Assembly (NCBI GenBank): GCA_963824225.1 | Contig: CAWGOF010000002.1 | Span: forward strand, 124,001 to 188,000 | Direction: 5' to 3' | Length of the DNA: 64,000 nucleotides | Source: CAWGOF01 sp963824225 | GTDB lineage: Bacteria; Acidobacteriota; Polarisedimenticolia; Polarisedimenticolales; Polarisedimenticolaceae | Shown: in pieces, positions 9,391 through 17,076 of the stretch | How positions within the stretch are numbered: position 1 is the stretch's first letter | Layout: every line of letters begins with the position of its first letter | Translations under genes and position numbers: made by a program | Notes under the pieces: model-generated | What the model was told of the DNA's origin: nothing | Databases searched by the model: none | Seen by the model: only the letters and a program-made list of their open reading frames with translations

Positions 9391-9490
9391 CCGACGGTCT
9401 CCCGACGTCGCGGCGGCGCGGTGCAGGACGCGCGCGCGGCGCGCGCAGCGGCGCGGAAGCGTGAATTCTAGCAGGTTCGCCGACGCGCGC

Positions 9491-10153
9491 TCACCACAGG
9501 TCGAACAGCGTGGGCTGGGGCAGCGTGAACGAGCGACGGTGAATCGGGCTCGGGCCGAGCCGCCGCACCGCCGCGCGGTGCTGCGCCGTGGAGTATCCCT
9601 TGTGCTCGGCAAATCCGTAGCCCGGATACGCCTGGTCGTACTCTTCCATCCACGCGTCGCGCGCGGTCTTCGCCAGGATCGAGGCCGCGGCGATCGCATG
9701 ACATCGCGCATCGCCGCGGATCCACTTCTCCTGGGGCGTCTCGATGCCCGGAATCGTGCGCGCATCGACGAGCACACGCTCGGGGGCGGGAGCCAGCGCG
9801 CTCACCGCACGGCGCATCGCCTCGAGCGCGGCGTGGTAGATGTTGATCTCGTCGATCTCGCTGGGCTCGACGCGCGCGACGGCCCAGCCGAGCGCCGCGG
9901 CGCGGATCTCCTCGGCCAGCGTGAGGCGTCGGATCGGCTCGAGCTGCTTCGAGTCGTTGACGCCCCGCACCCCCGTTCCGACCGGGAACACGACCGCTGC
10001 GGCGACGACCGGCCCAGCGAGCGGCCCGACGCCGACCTCGTCGACACCGGCGACGCGGAGCACGCCCAACTCCCACAGCTCCCGCTCGCGCGCCAGGAGC
10101 CGCGCGAGGCGCCGGCTCTCGGCTCGCCGTTTCGTGGGGTTCGTGCGTGTCAT
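9491..10153 (-). CDS. rnhB: ribonuclease HII with altered GRG motif
   Basis: 220 residues with the RNase HII core: VAGVDEVGVGPLAGPVVAAAV (Asp and Glu of the catalytic set), VNDSKQL, VLVDARTIPG and a later Asp region SILAKTARDAWM. The enzyme nicks the RNA strand of RNA/DNA hybrids and at single ribonucleotides in DNA. The usual DEAGRGP/DEVGRGP reads DEVGVGP here, so the arginine of the GRG motif that contacts the ribonucleotide junction is replaced by Val; the codon is GTC. ATG 10153 is preferred over a longer start that runs into the promoter region of gpmA. Catalytic carboxylates look intact. Confidence 0.9.
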   Translation of the reverse strand: MTRTNPTKRRAESRRLARLLARERELWELGVLRVAGVDEVGVGPLAGPVVAAAVVFPVGTGVRGVNDSKQLEPIRRLTLAEEIRAAALGWAVARVEPSEIDEINIYHAALEAMRRAVSALAPAPERVLVDARTIPGIETPQEKWIRGDARCHAIAAASILAKTARDAWMEEYDQAYPGYGFAEHKGYSTAQHRAAVRRLGPSPIHRRSFTLPQPTLFDLW

Positions 10154-10204
10154 CGGCGGTGGCGATGGTAGACGACCCGGGCCCCGGGTAGAAGCCCCGC
10201 GTGC

Positions 10205-10233
10205 TTGACGCACGCCTTCGTCGGTGCTTCGAT
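10205..10233 (+). promoter_or_regulatory. possible promoter of gpmA
   Basis: TTGACG at 10205-10210 is followed after 17 bases by TTCGAT at 10228-10233, and the gpmA ribosome-binding site AGGAGG lies just downstream. The -35 is good but the -10 matches only three of six consensus positions, so this is tentative. Confidence 0.35.
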
Positions 10234-10254
10234 GGGCGGTCAGGAGGTCGATCC

Positions 10255-11007
10255 GTGTCCACGCTCGTCCTGCTGCGCCACGGTCAGAGTACGTGGAACC
10301 TCGAAAACCGGTTCACCGGGTGGACCGACGTCGATCTGACCGACCCCGGTCGGGACGAAGCCCGGACGGCCGGCGGTCTGCTCCAGGACGGTGGATACGA
10401 CTTCGACGTCGCCTACACCTCGCTGCTCAAGCGCGCCGTGCGGACGCTGTGGATCGTGCTCGACCGCATGGACCGGATGTGGCTTCCGATGGTCGGGGAC
10501 TACCGGTTGAACGAGCGACACTACGGCGCGCTCCAGGGGCTCGACAAGGCCGAGACGGCTCGGCGCTACGGCGACGAGCAGGTCGCACTGTGGCGGCGGA
10601 GCTACGCCGTTCGCCCGCCGGCGCTCCCGCCAGGAGACGAGCGCTGGCCCGGTACCGACCCCCGGTACGCCGGGCTCGATCCGTCCCGCGTCCCGCGCAC
10701 GGAGTCGCTCGCCGACACGGTCGAGCGGTTCCTCCCGTACTGGCGCGACACGATCGCACCCGCGGTCCGCGCCGGCCGACGCGTGCTGATCGTGGCCCAC
10801 GGCAACAGCCTGCGCGCGCTGGTCAAGCACCTCGACCGGCTGTCCGACGAGCAGATCGTCGCCCTGAACATCCCCACCGGGATCCCGCTCGTCTATGAGC
10901 TCGATGAGCACCTCACGTCGCTCGGCCATCGCTATCTTGGCGATCCGGAGGCCGCCCGTCGGGCCGCGGACGCGGTGGCGCGGCAGGCGCGCAGCGAGGG
11001 AGTTTGA
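10255..11007 (+). CDS. gpmA: 2,3-bisphosphoglycerate-dependent phosphoglycerate mutase
   Basis: 250 residues, the same length as the E. coli enzyme. It shows the phosphohistidine motif LLRHGQSTWN (His9), LNERHYGALQGLDK, and the second histidine in VAHGNSLRALVKHL. It interconverts 3- and 2-phosphoglycerate in glycolysis. GTG 10255 is chosen because AGGAGG sits eight bases upstream and the N-terminus then matches the family; an earlier TTG/ATG frame is open but lacks homology. It is divergent from rnhB. Confidence 0.95.
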   Translation: MSTLVLLRHGQSTWNLENRFTGWTDVDLTDPGRDEARTAGGLLQDGGYDFDVAYTSLLKRAVRTLWIVLDRMDRMWLPMVGDYRLNERHYGALQGLDKAETARRYGDEQVALWRRSYAVRPPALPPGDERWPGTDPRYAGLDPSRVPRTESLADTVERFLPYWRDTIAPAVRAGRRVLIVAHGNSLRALVKHLDRLSDEQIVALNIPTGIPLVYELDEHLTSLGHRYLGDPEAARRAADAVARQARSEGV

Positions 11008-11067
11008 CCCGGATCAAGGTCGGCCGCCCGCGGCCCACGCTACGCTTGAAGCCATGGAGGGACGCAT

Positions 11068-11337
11068 ATGACGTTCGTGATCACCGAGCCGTGCATCGGC
11101 ACCAAGGACACCGCGTGCGTCGACGTCTGTCCGGTCGACTGCATCCATCCGACGAAGAACGACCCGAATTTCGATGCGGCGGAGATGCTGTACATCGATC
11201 CGGCCGAGTGCATCGACTGCGGGGCGTGCGAGCCGGCGTGTCCGGTCGAAGCGATCTTCGAGGGCGATGCCGTGCCGGCCAAGTGGAGCGACTACACGGC
11301 GAAGAACGCCGCGTACTTCGAGGCCAAGAAGAAGTAG
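11068..11337 (+). CDS. fdxA: 7Fe-type ferredoxin (FdxA-like)
   Basis: 89 residues with two iron-sulfur motifs: C-x7-C-x3-CP near the N-terminus, typical of the 3Fe-4S side of 7Fe ferredoxins, and CIDCGACEPACPVEAI, a classic 4Fe-4S site. A small cytosolic electron carrier. GGAGGG lies about eight bases before the ATG. It is followed 16 bases later by a ketoacyl-synthase operon, so it could donate electrons to the FAD enzyme there, but ferredoxins are often placed without functional linkage. Confidence 0.93.
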   Translation: MTFVITEPCIGTKDTACVDVCPVDCIHPTKNDPNFDAAEMLYIDPAECIDCGACEPACPVEAIFEGDAVPAKWSDYTAKNAAYFEAKKK

Positions 11338-11353
11338 CGGAGGTCGGGCGCCG

Positions 11354-12607
11354 ATGAACCGCCGGGTGGTGGTGACCGGCCTGGGTTCGGTCTCGCCGAA
11401 CGGTGTCGGCACCGAAGCGTTCTGGGCCGCCACGCGCGCGGGCCGGAGCGGCGTGCGGCGCATCGCCGGGTTCGACGTCTCGGACTTCCCGACGCGCATC
11501 GCGGGACAGATCCCCGAGTTCCGCGAGGAGGACCACGTCGATCCGCGCGACCTGCGTCACGTCCCGCGCGTCACGGCGCTGGCCCTCGCCGCTGCGCAGG
11601 AGGCGCTGACCGATGCGGCGCTCGACCCGACGCGGCTCGGCCTCGAGGAACGACGCGCGTTCGCCACGGTGGTCGGCAGCGGCGGGGTCGGGCTCGAGTT
11701 CGCCGAGCGCCAGTGGCGCGAGTACTACCTGGGCAACTCCAAGGCGGTGAGCCTGTACACGATCCCGTCGTCGACGCCCGGCTCGATCAGCAGCGAGCTG
11801 GCGATGCGCCACGACCTGCGCGGACCGAGCCACGTGCTGTCGACCGGCTGCACGTCGTCGACCGATGCGCTGGGCCACGCGCTGTCGTTGATCCGTCACG
11901 GGCGCGCCGACCGGGCGATCGCCGGCGGCGCGGACGCGCCGCTCGCTCCGGGGATCCTGCGCGGGTTCTGCCTGCTGCGGATCCTCACCGCGTCGTGGAA
12001 CGAAGCGCCCGAGCGCGGCTCGCGCCCGTTCTCGCGGGACCGCGACGGGTTCGTCCTGGCCGAGGGTGGCTGGATGCTCGTTCTCGAGGAGCGCGAGCTC
12101 GCCCGCGCCCGGGGCGCGCGGATCTACGGCGAGATCTTGGGCTATGGGGCGACGTGCGAGGCGTTCCATCGCGTGCGGCTCGACGAGTCCGGCGAGGAGC
12201 CGGCTCGCGCGATGGCGCTCGCGCTGGCTGACGCCGGCCTCGCGCCGCACGAGGTGGACTACGTCAACCTCCACGGGACCTCGACGCAGCTCAACGACCG
12301 GGTCGAGACACGCGCGGTGAAGCTCGCGCTCGGGGCGCACGCCGCCGGCGTGCCGTGCTCGAGCCTGAAGTCGGTGATCGGCCACCCGCAGGGCGCGTGC
12401 GGCGCGGCCGGCGTCGTGGCGTCGCTGCTCGCGATGCGCGACGGCTTCCTGCCGCCGACGATCAACCGCGACGAGCCCGATCCGGAGTGCGACCTCGACG
12501 TGCTGCCGCACAACGGGCGTGCTGCCGAGCCCCGCGCCGCGCTGTGCAACTGCATCGGCTTCGGCTCGAAGAACGCCGCGCTCGTCCTCGGCGCTGCGGA
12601 TCGTTGA
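11354..12607 (+). CDS. beta-ketoacyl-ACP synthase, FabF-like
   Basis: 417 residues, a complete KAS I/II fold. Active-site Cys166 (STGCTSSTDALG), His307 (NLHGTSTQLND), Lys339 and His344 (SLKSVIGHPQGACG) are all present, so it should condense acyl-ACP with malonyl-ACP. GGAGG lies 12 bases before the ATG. No acyl carrier protein, ketoreductase or dehydratase is nearby; instead a methyltransferase and an FAD oxidoreductase follow, suggesting a tailoring or small-molecule pathway rather than housekeeping FabF. The clustering resembles polyketide-type mini-operons; the product is unknown. Confidence 0.88.
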   Translation: MNRRVVVTGLGSVSPNGVGTEAFWAATRAGRSGVRRIAGFDVSDFPTRIAGQIPEFREEDHVDPRDLRHVPRVTALALAAAQEALTDAALDPTRLGLEERRAFATVVGSGGVGLEFAERQWREYYLGNSKAVSLYTIPSSTPGSISSELAMRHDLRGPSHVLSTGCTSSTDALGHALSLIRHGRADRAIAGGADAPLAPGILRGFCLLRILTASWNEAPERGSRPFSRDRDGFVLAEGGWMLVLEERELARARGARIYGEILGYGATCEAFHRVRLDESGEEPARAMALALADAGLAPHEVDYVNLHGTSTQLNDRVETRAVKLALGAHAAGVPCSSLKSVIGHPQGACGAAGVVASLLAMRDGFLPPTINRDEPDPECDLDVLPHNGRAAEPRAALCNCIGFGSKNAALVLGAADR

Positions 12608-12648
12608 CCGTGCTTCTCGTCCCACGCCGGGCGAGTGATCCCGAGCGG

Positions 12649-13329
12649 ATGGACGATCCGCGGATCCCGCCGGACGAGCTGCGCCGCGCGCTGGCCGGCC
12701 TGGTCTGGACGAATCGACGGCTCGGCGGCACGCGGGCGCTCCTACGCGCGCTCGAGCCGTACGTCGCGGAGTCGCGGCCCGAACGGCCGCTCGAGATCCT
12801 CGACGTCGGCACCGGCGCCGCGGACCTGCCCCTGGCGGTCGTGGCGCTCGGCCGCCGGCTCGGGCGGAGGGTCGAGGTCACGGCGGTTGATCGCAGTCCG
12901 GTCGTGGTGTCGACGGCGCGCGCAACGGTCGCCGGCGATCCCGCGGTGCGGGTCGTGTGCGGCGACGCGTTGCGGCTGCCGTTCGCTGCCCGCTCGTTCG
13001 ACGTCGTCACGGCATCGCTGTTCCTGCACCACTTCGACGACGATGCCGTGCGCCGGTTGCTCGCCGCGTTTCGCGCCCTGTCGCGGCGCGCGGTGATCGT
13101 GAACGACCTGCGACGCCACGTCGTGCCGTGGCTGTTCATCGCCGCGGCGGGACGCGTGCTGCGACGCGGCGCGACCTACGTCCACGACGGGCCGTTGTCG
13201 GTTCGTCGCGGCTTCACCCCCGACGAGCTCGAGCGCGCGGCGCGGCGCTCCGGGGGACGGACGGTTCGCGTCCGCCGGCTCTGGCCGTACCGGATCGTGC
13301 TCGAGATCGATGCGCGGGACGCGGCATGA
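12649..13329 (+). CDS. class I SAM-dependent methyltransferase
   Basis: About 226 residues with methyltransferase motif I ILDVGTGAADLPLA, acidic loop VTAVDRS, GDALRLPFA and the post-motif FDVVTASLFLHHFDDD typical of UbiE/small-molecule methyltransferases. ATG 12649 is used; GTG 12610, three bases after the KAS stop region, is an alternative that adds 13 residues. Its stop overlaps the start of the FAD enzyme (ATGA at 13326). It probably methylates a product of the upstream ketoacyl synthase; the acceptor is not readable from sequence. Confidence 0.82.
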   Translation: MDDPRIPPDELRRALAGLVWTNRRLGGTRALLRALEPYVAESRPERPLEILDVGTGAADLPLAVVALGRRLGRRVEVTAVDRSPVVVSTARATVAGDPAVRVVCGDALRLPFAARSFDVVTASLFLHHFDDDAVRRLLAAFRALSRRAVIVNDLRRHVVPWLFIAAAGRVLRRGATYVHDGPLSVRRGFTPDELERAARRSGGRTVRVRRLWPYRIVLEIDARDAA

Positions 13330-14630
13330 GCGCCGCGCTCGACCTGCTCGTCGTCGGCGGCGGACCGGGGGGCGCTGCGCTGGCCACCCTCGCCGCACGC
13401 GCCGGCCTGCGCGTCCTCGTCGTCGAGCGCGAGCGGTTCCCGCGGGACAAGGTATGCGGCGGGTTCGTCTCGGCCGAGGGCTGCGCCGTCCTCGAGCGGC
13501 TCTCGGCCCTGTCGCCGCTCGTCGAGCTCGGCGCGCGCTGGATCGATCGCTGCGGGGTCGCGGTGGGGCCGCAGGGCCGGCTCGAAGCTCCTCTGCCCGA
13601 TCTCGGCGGCGGACGGCGGGCCGGGCTCGGCGTGTCCCGCGAGCGACTCGACGCCACGCTCCTCGACCACGCACGGACCCTCGGCGCGAGCGTGCTCGAG
13701 CGGCATCTCGCGGTTCCGCTCGAGCGCGCCGGCCGGACCCGCGCCGCGGCGGTCCGTCCCGTCGGCTCCGATCGACCCGCCGAGCGTGTCGAGGCTCGGG
13801 TCGTCGTGGACGCCAGCGGACGCGCCCGAGCGTTTGCGCCGCGCGCGACCGGACGGCGGCGGACCGGCGATCGTTCCTGGTTCGGGTTCGCGACGAAGCT
13901 GCCGGGCGGCGCGGCGACGCTGGACCGTTGCGTCGAGCTGCACGCGTTCGACGGTGGCTACGTCGGCCTGTGCGCGATCGAGGCGCAACGGACGACCGCG
14001 TGTCTTCTCGTGCGCGTTGGCGCGCTGCGCGCTGCCGGCGGCGATCCGGCGCGGCTGTTCGCCGAGCGCGTGATTGCCGAGGCGAGCGTGCGCAGAGCGC
14101 TCGGCGAGAGCCGTCCGTGCGCGCCGTGGCGCGCCGTCGGGCCGCTGCACTGGGGCATCGGGGCGCCGGCCGACCGGGGCATCCTGTCCGTCGGAGACGC
14201 GGCGGGAACGATCGATCCGCTGTGCGGGGAAGGCATGAGCCATGCGCTCCGGGCGGCGGAGATCGCGCTGCCGTTCGTCGTGCGCGCCACCGAGCGCGGC
14301 GGCGTCGACGAGGAGATCGAGCGGGCCTATCGGGCGGCGTGGAGCGCCGAGTTTCGCCGCCCGATGCGCCGGGCCCGCATCCTGGGATTCGTCCTCGAGC
14401 GCCGCTCGCTCGCGCGGATCGTCCTCGCCGCGCTGACGAGCGGCACGGCGCCGCTCGTCCGGCCGCTCGTCGCGTGGAGCCGCACCGGGCTCGGCCCCCG
14501 CCGCCGAGCGGAGCGTCTCAGCGCTCGACCTGCAGCGGGGTCGCCGTGCGCTCGACCTCCGACCACGCGCGCAACAGGTTCTCGCCCGCGACCTGCGCCA
14601 GGTCCGAGTCCGACATCCCGCGACGCGTGA
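13326..14630 (+). CDS. FAD-dependent oxidoreductase, geranylgeranyl-reductase/monooxygenase type
   Basis: About 434 residues. The FAD-binding GxGxxG region reads VVGGGPGGAALATLAARAG at the N-terminus, the FPRDKVCGGFVS motif is typical of geranylgeranyl-reductase/PHBH-like flavoproteins, and ILSVGDAAGTIDPLCGEGMSHAL is the second FAD/substrate motif. It presumably reduces or hydroxylates the product made by the preceding ketoacyl synthase and methyltransferase, with which it is coupled. The last ~35 residues are low-complexity Arg/Pro/Ala and read antisense across a dipeptidase remnant (14518-14691), so the native C-terminus may have been lost or extended when that junction formed. Confidence 0.85.
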   Translation: MSAALDLLVVGGGPGGAALATLAARAGLRVLVVERERFPRDKVCGGFVSAEGCAVLERLSALSPLVELGARWIDRCGVAVGPQGRLEAPLPDLGGGRRAGLGVSRERLDATLLDHARTLGASVLERHLAVPLERAGRTRAAAVRPVGSDRPAERVEARVVVDASGRARAFAPRATGRRRTGDRSWFGFATKLPGGAATLDRCVELHAFDGGYVGLCAIEAQRTTACLLVRVGALRAAGGDPARLFAERVIAEASVRRALGESRPCAPWRAVGPLHWGIGAPADRGILSVGDAAGTIDPLCGEGMSHALRAAEIALPFVVRATERGGVDEEIERAYRAAWSAEFRRPMRRARILGFVLERRSLARIVLAALTSGTAPLVRPLVAWSRTGLGPRRRAERLSARPAAGSPCARPPTTRATGSRPRPAPGPSPTSRDA

Positions 14631-14691
14631 GCTCGGCCAGCAGGTTCGGGTAGCGCGACACGTCTTCCAGCCCCACGGGCCGCGCGCTGGC
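14518..14691 (-). pseudogene. remnant of a membrane dipeptidase (peptidase M19), C-terminal piece
   Basis: Leftward from the TAG of the phosphoesterase gene, in the same frame, a 57-codon open stretch ends at TGA 14520-14518. It reads VGLEDVSRYPNLLAEL, then RRGMSDSDLAQVAGENLLRA, then WSEVERTATPLQVER. This is the characteristic C-terminal end of family M19 dipeptidases (EDV/DASxxPNLTxxLxxRGxSExDIxxILGxNxLRV). The catalytic barrel is absent, so it looks like the tail of a deleted gene. It overlaps the 3' end of the FAD oxidoreductase on the other strand. Confidence 0.7.
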
Positions 14692-15153
14692 CTACCCCAG
14701 GAGCGCCACGCTGCGAACGAGGGGTCGCGCACTGTCGATGGTGAGCTCGGCGATCGTCGTCGGAAGATGGAACCGCCGGGGACCGGCGCTCCCCGGATTG
14801 ACGTACAGGACGCCGGCGCGCGTCTCGATCGACGGAACGTGCGAGTGGCCGTACACGACGACGCGGACGCCCGCGGCGACCGGGTCGAGGTCCAGGTCCT
14901 CGAGGATGTGCAGCACGTGGATCCGCACGCCCTCGAGGTCGAGGGTCACGCTCGGGGGCAGTCCGGCGGCCCACGGTCCGTGGTCGACGTTTCCACGTAC
15001 GGCGACGACCGGAGCGATGCGCCCGAGCGCGTCGAGCACTTCGCGCCGTCCGACGTCGCCGGCGTGGAGCACGCGGTCGACCCCCGCCAGCGCCTCGAGC
15101 GCTTCGGGACGCACGAGACCGTGGGTGTCCGAGATCAGGCCGATCCGGAGCAC
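14692..15153 (-). CDS. YfcE/MJ0936-type metallophosphoesterase
   Basis: 153 residues with the calcineurin-like phosphoesterase metal motifs in order: ISDTHG, HAGDVG, VRGNVDHG, YGHSHVP. These small enzymes are manganese-dependent phosphodiesterases acting on cyclic nucleotides or similar diesters in vitro; the physiological substrate is unsettled. GTG 15153 overlaps the end of the dinG-like gene by 19 bases, so translation is probably coupled. The reading frame ends with VALLG and a TAG, after which the same frame continues as the dipeptidase remnant. Confidence 0.85.
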   Translation of the reverse strand: MLRIGLISDTHGLVRPEALEALAGVDRVLHAGDVGRREVLDALGRIAPVVAVRGNVDHGPWAAGLPPSVTLDLEGVRIHVLHILEDLDLDPVAAGVRVVVYGHSHVPSIETRAGVLYVNPGSAGPRRFHLPTTIAELTIDSARPLVRSVALLG

Positions 15154-17069
15154 GGCCCGCCCCCCCGGAAGAACTCGGCGCAGCGGTCGCGATCGCGCAC
15201 CACGTGGTACGGCGGAAGCGAGTCGAGGAACACGCGACCGTAGCGTCGCGAGGCCAGGCGCGGGTCGAGCACGGACAGGACGCCCCGATCGGTCGAGCTG
15301 CGGAGCAGTCGACCGAGACCCTGCTTCAGCTCGAGCACGGCGAGCGGCAGCTGGTACTCGTCGAACGGGTTCCCGCCGCGCTCGCGGATCCTCTCGATCC
15401 GTGCGGCGGTCAGAGGATCCGTGGGCACGGCGAACGGCAGCCGATCGACGACCACGAGCGACAGCGCATCGCCCGGGACGTCGACGCCGTGCCAGAACGA
15501 CGCCGTGCCGAGCAGCACCGCGCGCCGTGCCATGCGGAAGGCCTCGACGAGCGCGGCCTTCGTTCCATCGCCCTGGGCGAACAGCGTGTAGCGTCGCGTG
15601 CGGAGCAGAGCCGCGTGGACCCAGCGCAGATGGGCGAACGACGTGAACAGCAGGAACGCACGCCCGTCGCTCAGCTCGAGCAGCGCCTCGATCTCGGCCA
15701 GTCCCCGATCGAGGAACGCCGGGTGGCCGGGCTCGGGCACGTCGCGTGGGAGGTACAGCAGCGCCTGGGCGGCATGGTCGAACGGCGAATCGATCGACAG
15801 CGTATCGGCGTCGGCGAGGCCGAGGCGCTCGGCGAAGAACGCGAAGCTCCCCCGGACGGTCAGCGTCGCCGAGGTCAGGACCACCGCGTGGAGCGGGTCG
15901 AACACCTCGCGCCGCAGCGGCTCGGCGACGTCGATCGGGGACGCGTGGAGGATCACGCCGCGCCCCCGGGCCTCGACGCCGTACACGCACGCCGGATCCC
16001 GGCGGTCGAGCACGCGCTCGAGCCGAGCGCGCAGGTCGTCGACGCGATGGCCCAGCGACTCCGCGGCATCCGCGTCGCGCGCCGGCGCTTCGCGCACGAC
16101 ACCGTCGAGCGCCCGCCCGAGCTCGGCCCACGCCTCGTCGAGCTCCGGTCCGCCGCGATCCGGCCGCTCGAAGCGCACGCGACCGGCGTCCCGGGCGACG
16201 AGCCGCCGGATCGGATCGAGGAGCTCGTCCGCGGCCCGGCGCAGATCGGCCGCACCGCCCCCACCGCGTGCCCCACCGCCGGTGCGCGCGGCGAGGGTCT
16301 CCGCCGCACGGGCCAGGTCCTCGATCTGGGCCGACGAGGCCTGCGTGCCGAAGTACAACGTCGCCACGTCCTCGAGCCGATGGGCCTCGTCGAGGATCAG
16401 CGCATCGTGCTCCGGGACGACGGCGCCGAACGCCGACCGGCCTCCGCGGTCGGCGAGCAGTAGATGGTGGTTCACGACGACGAGCTGCGATTCCTGCGCG
16501 CGGCGGCGGGCCCGGGTGAGCCAGCACGCCTCGTACTCCGGACACCGCGGACCGGTGCACGTGTCGGCTCGCGCGTTGACGTCGCGCCACAGTCGCAGAG
16601 CATCGGGCAGATCGGGGATCTCGGCCCGGTCCCCCGTGGTCGTGCCACGGCCCCACTCGGCGATCCGAGAGACCCAGCGGCCCTCGCCCGGATCCTCGAG
16701 CAGCGGCTCGTGCTCGAACTGCGCGAGGCGGTAGCGACACAGGTAGTTGTCGCGTCCCTTGAGCAGGCACGCGGTGAATCGCAGCCCGCTCTGCTGACGC
16801 AGGAGCGGCAGCTCGTTGCGGAACACCTGGTCCTGCAAGTTGCGGGTGCCCGTCGAAACCACGACGCGGCGGCCCGACTCGATCGCCGGCACGAGGTACG
16901 CGAGCGTCTTCCCGGTTCCCGTCCCAGCTTCGACGAGGAGCCGACCTCCCGAGGCGATCGTTTCGGCCACGGCGGCTGCCATCCGGGCTTGACCGGGACG
17001 CGGCTCGTAGCTCGGATGCGAGCGCTCGAGCGTACCGCCGGGCTCGAAGAACGGGCGGACGTCGCCCAT
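15135..17069 (-). CDS. dinG: DinG/XPD-family ATP-dependent DNA helicase
   Basis: About 644 residues. Walker A is in VEAGTGTGKTLAYLVPA (residues 40-56), DEAH is in LILDEAHRLEDVA, and the C-terminal helicase domain has the VVVDRLPFAVP and LKQGLGRLLRSSTDRG motifs. Between the motifs are four Cys: CLLKGRDNYLC, CTGPRCPEYEAC, matching the Fe-S cluster arrangement of XPD/DinG helicases. It unwinds 5'-to-3' structured DNA and R-loops in the family. ATG 17069 sits just after glyA; longer starts overlap glyA. It is followed by the YfcE-like gene. Confidence 0.88.
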   Translation of the reverse strand: MGDVRPFFEPGGTLERSHPSYEPRPGQARMAAAVAETIASGGRLLVEAGTGTGKTLAYLVPAIESGRRVVVSTGTRNLQDQVFRNELPLLRQQSGLRFTACLLKGRDNYLCRYRLAQFEHEPLLEDPGEGRWVSRIAEWGRGTTTGDRAEIPDLPDALRLWRDVNARADTCTGPRCPEYEACWLTRARRRAQESQLVVVNHHLLLADRGGRSAFGAVVPEHDALILDEAHRLEDVATLYFGTQASSAQIEDLARAAETLAARTGGGARGGGGAADLRRAADELLDPIRRLVARDAGRVRFERPDRGGPELDEAWAELGRALDGVVREAPARDADAAESLGHRVDDLRARLERVLDRRDPACVYGVEARGRGVILHASPIDVAEPLRREVFDPLHAVVLTSATLTVRGSFAFFAERLGLADADTLSIDSPFDHAAQALLYLPRDVPEPGHPAFLDRGLAEIEALLELSDGRAFLLFTSFAHLRWVHAALLRTRRYTLFAQGDGTKAALVEAFRMARRAVLLGTASFWHGVDVPGDALSLVVVDRLPFAVPTDPLTAARIERIRERGGNPFDEYQLPLAVLELKQGLGRLLRSSTDRGVLSVLDPRLASRRYGRVFLDSLPPYHVVRDRDRCAEFFRGGGPCSGSA

Positions 17070-17076
17070 CGACGCG

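Noticed and set aside
7159..9471. 770-codon rightward open frame across ndk-sucD-sucC
   Set aside because: Charged low-complexity peptide, antisense to three clearly conserved genes.
12355..12648. Longer N-terminus for the methyltransferase
   Set aside because: The extra residues lie inside the ketoacyl-synthase coding region in another frame and show no homology pattern.
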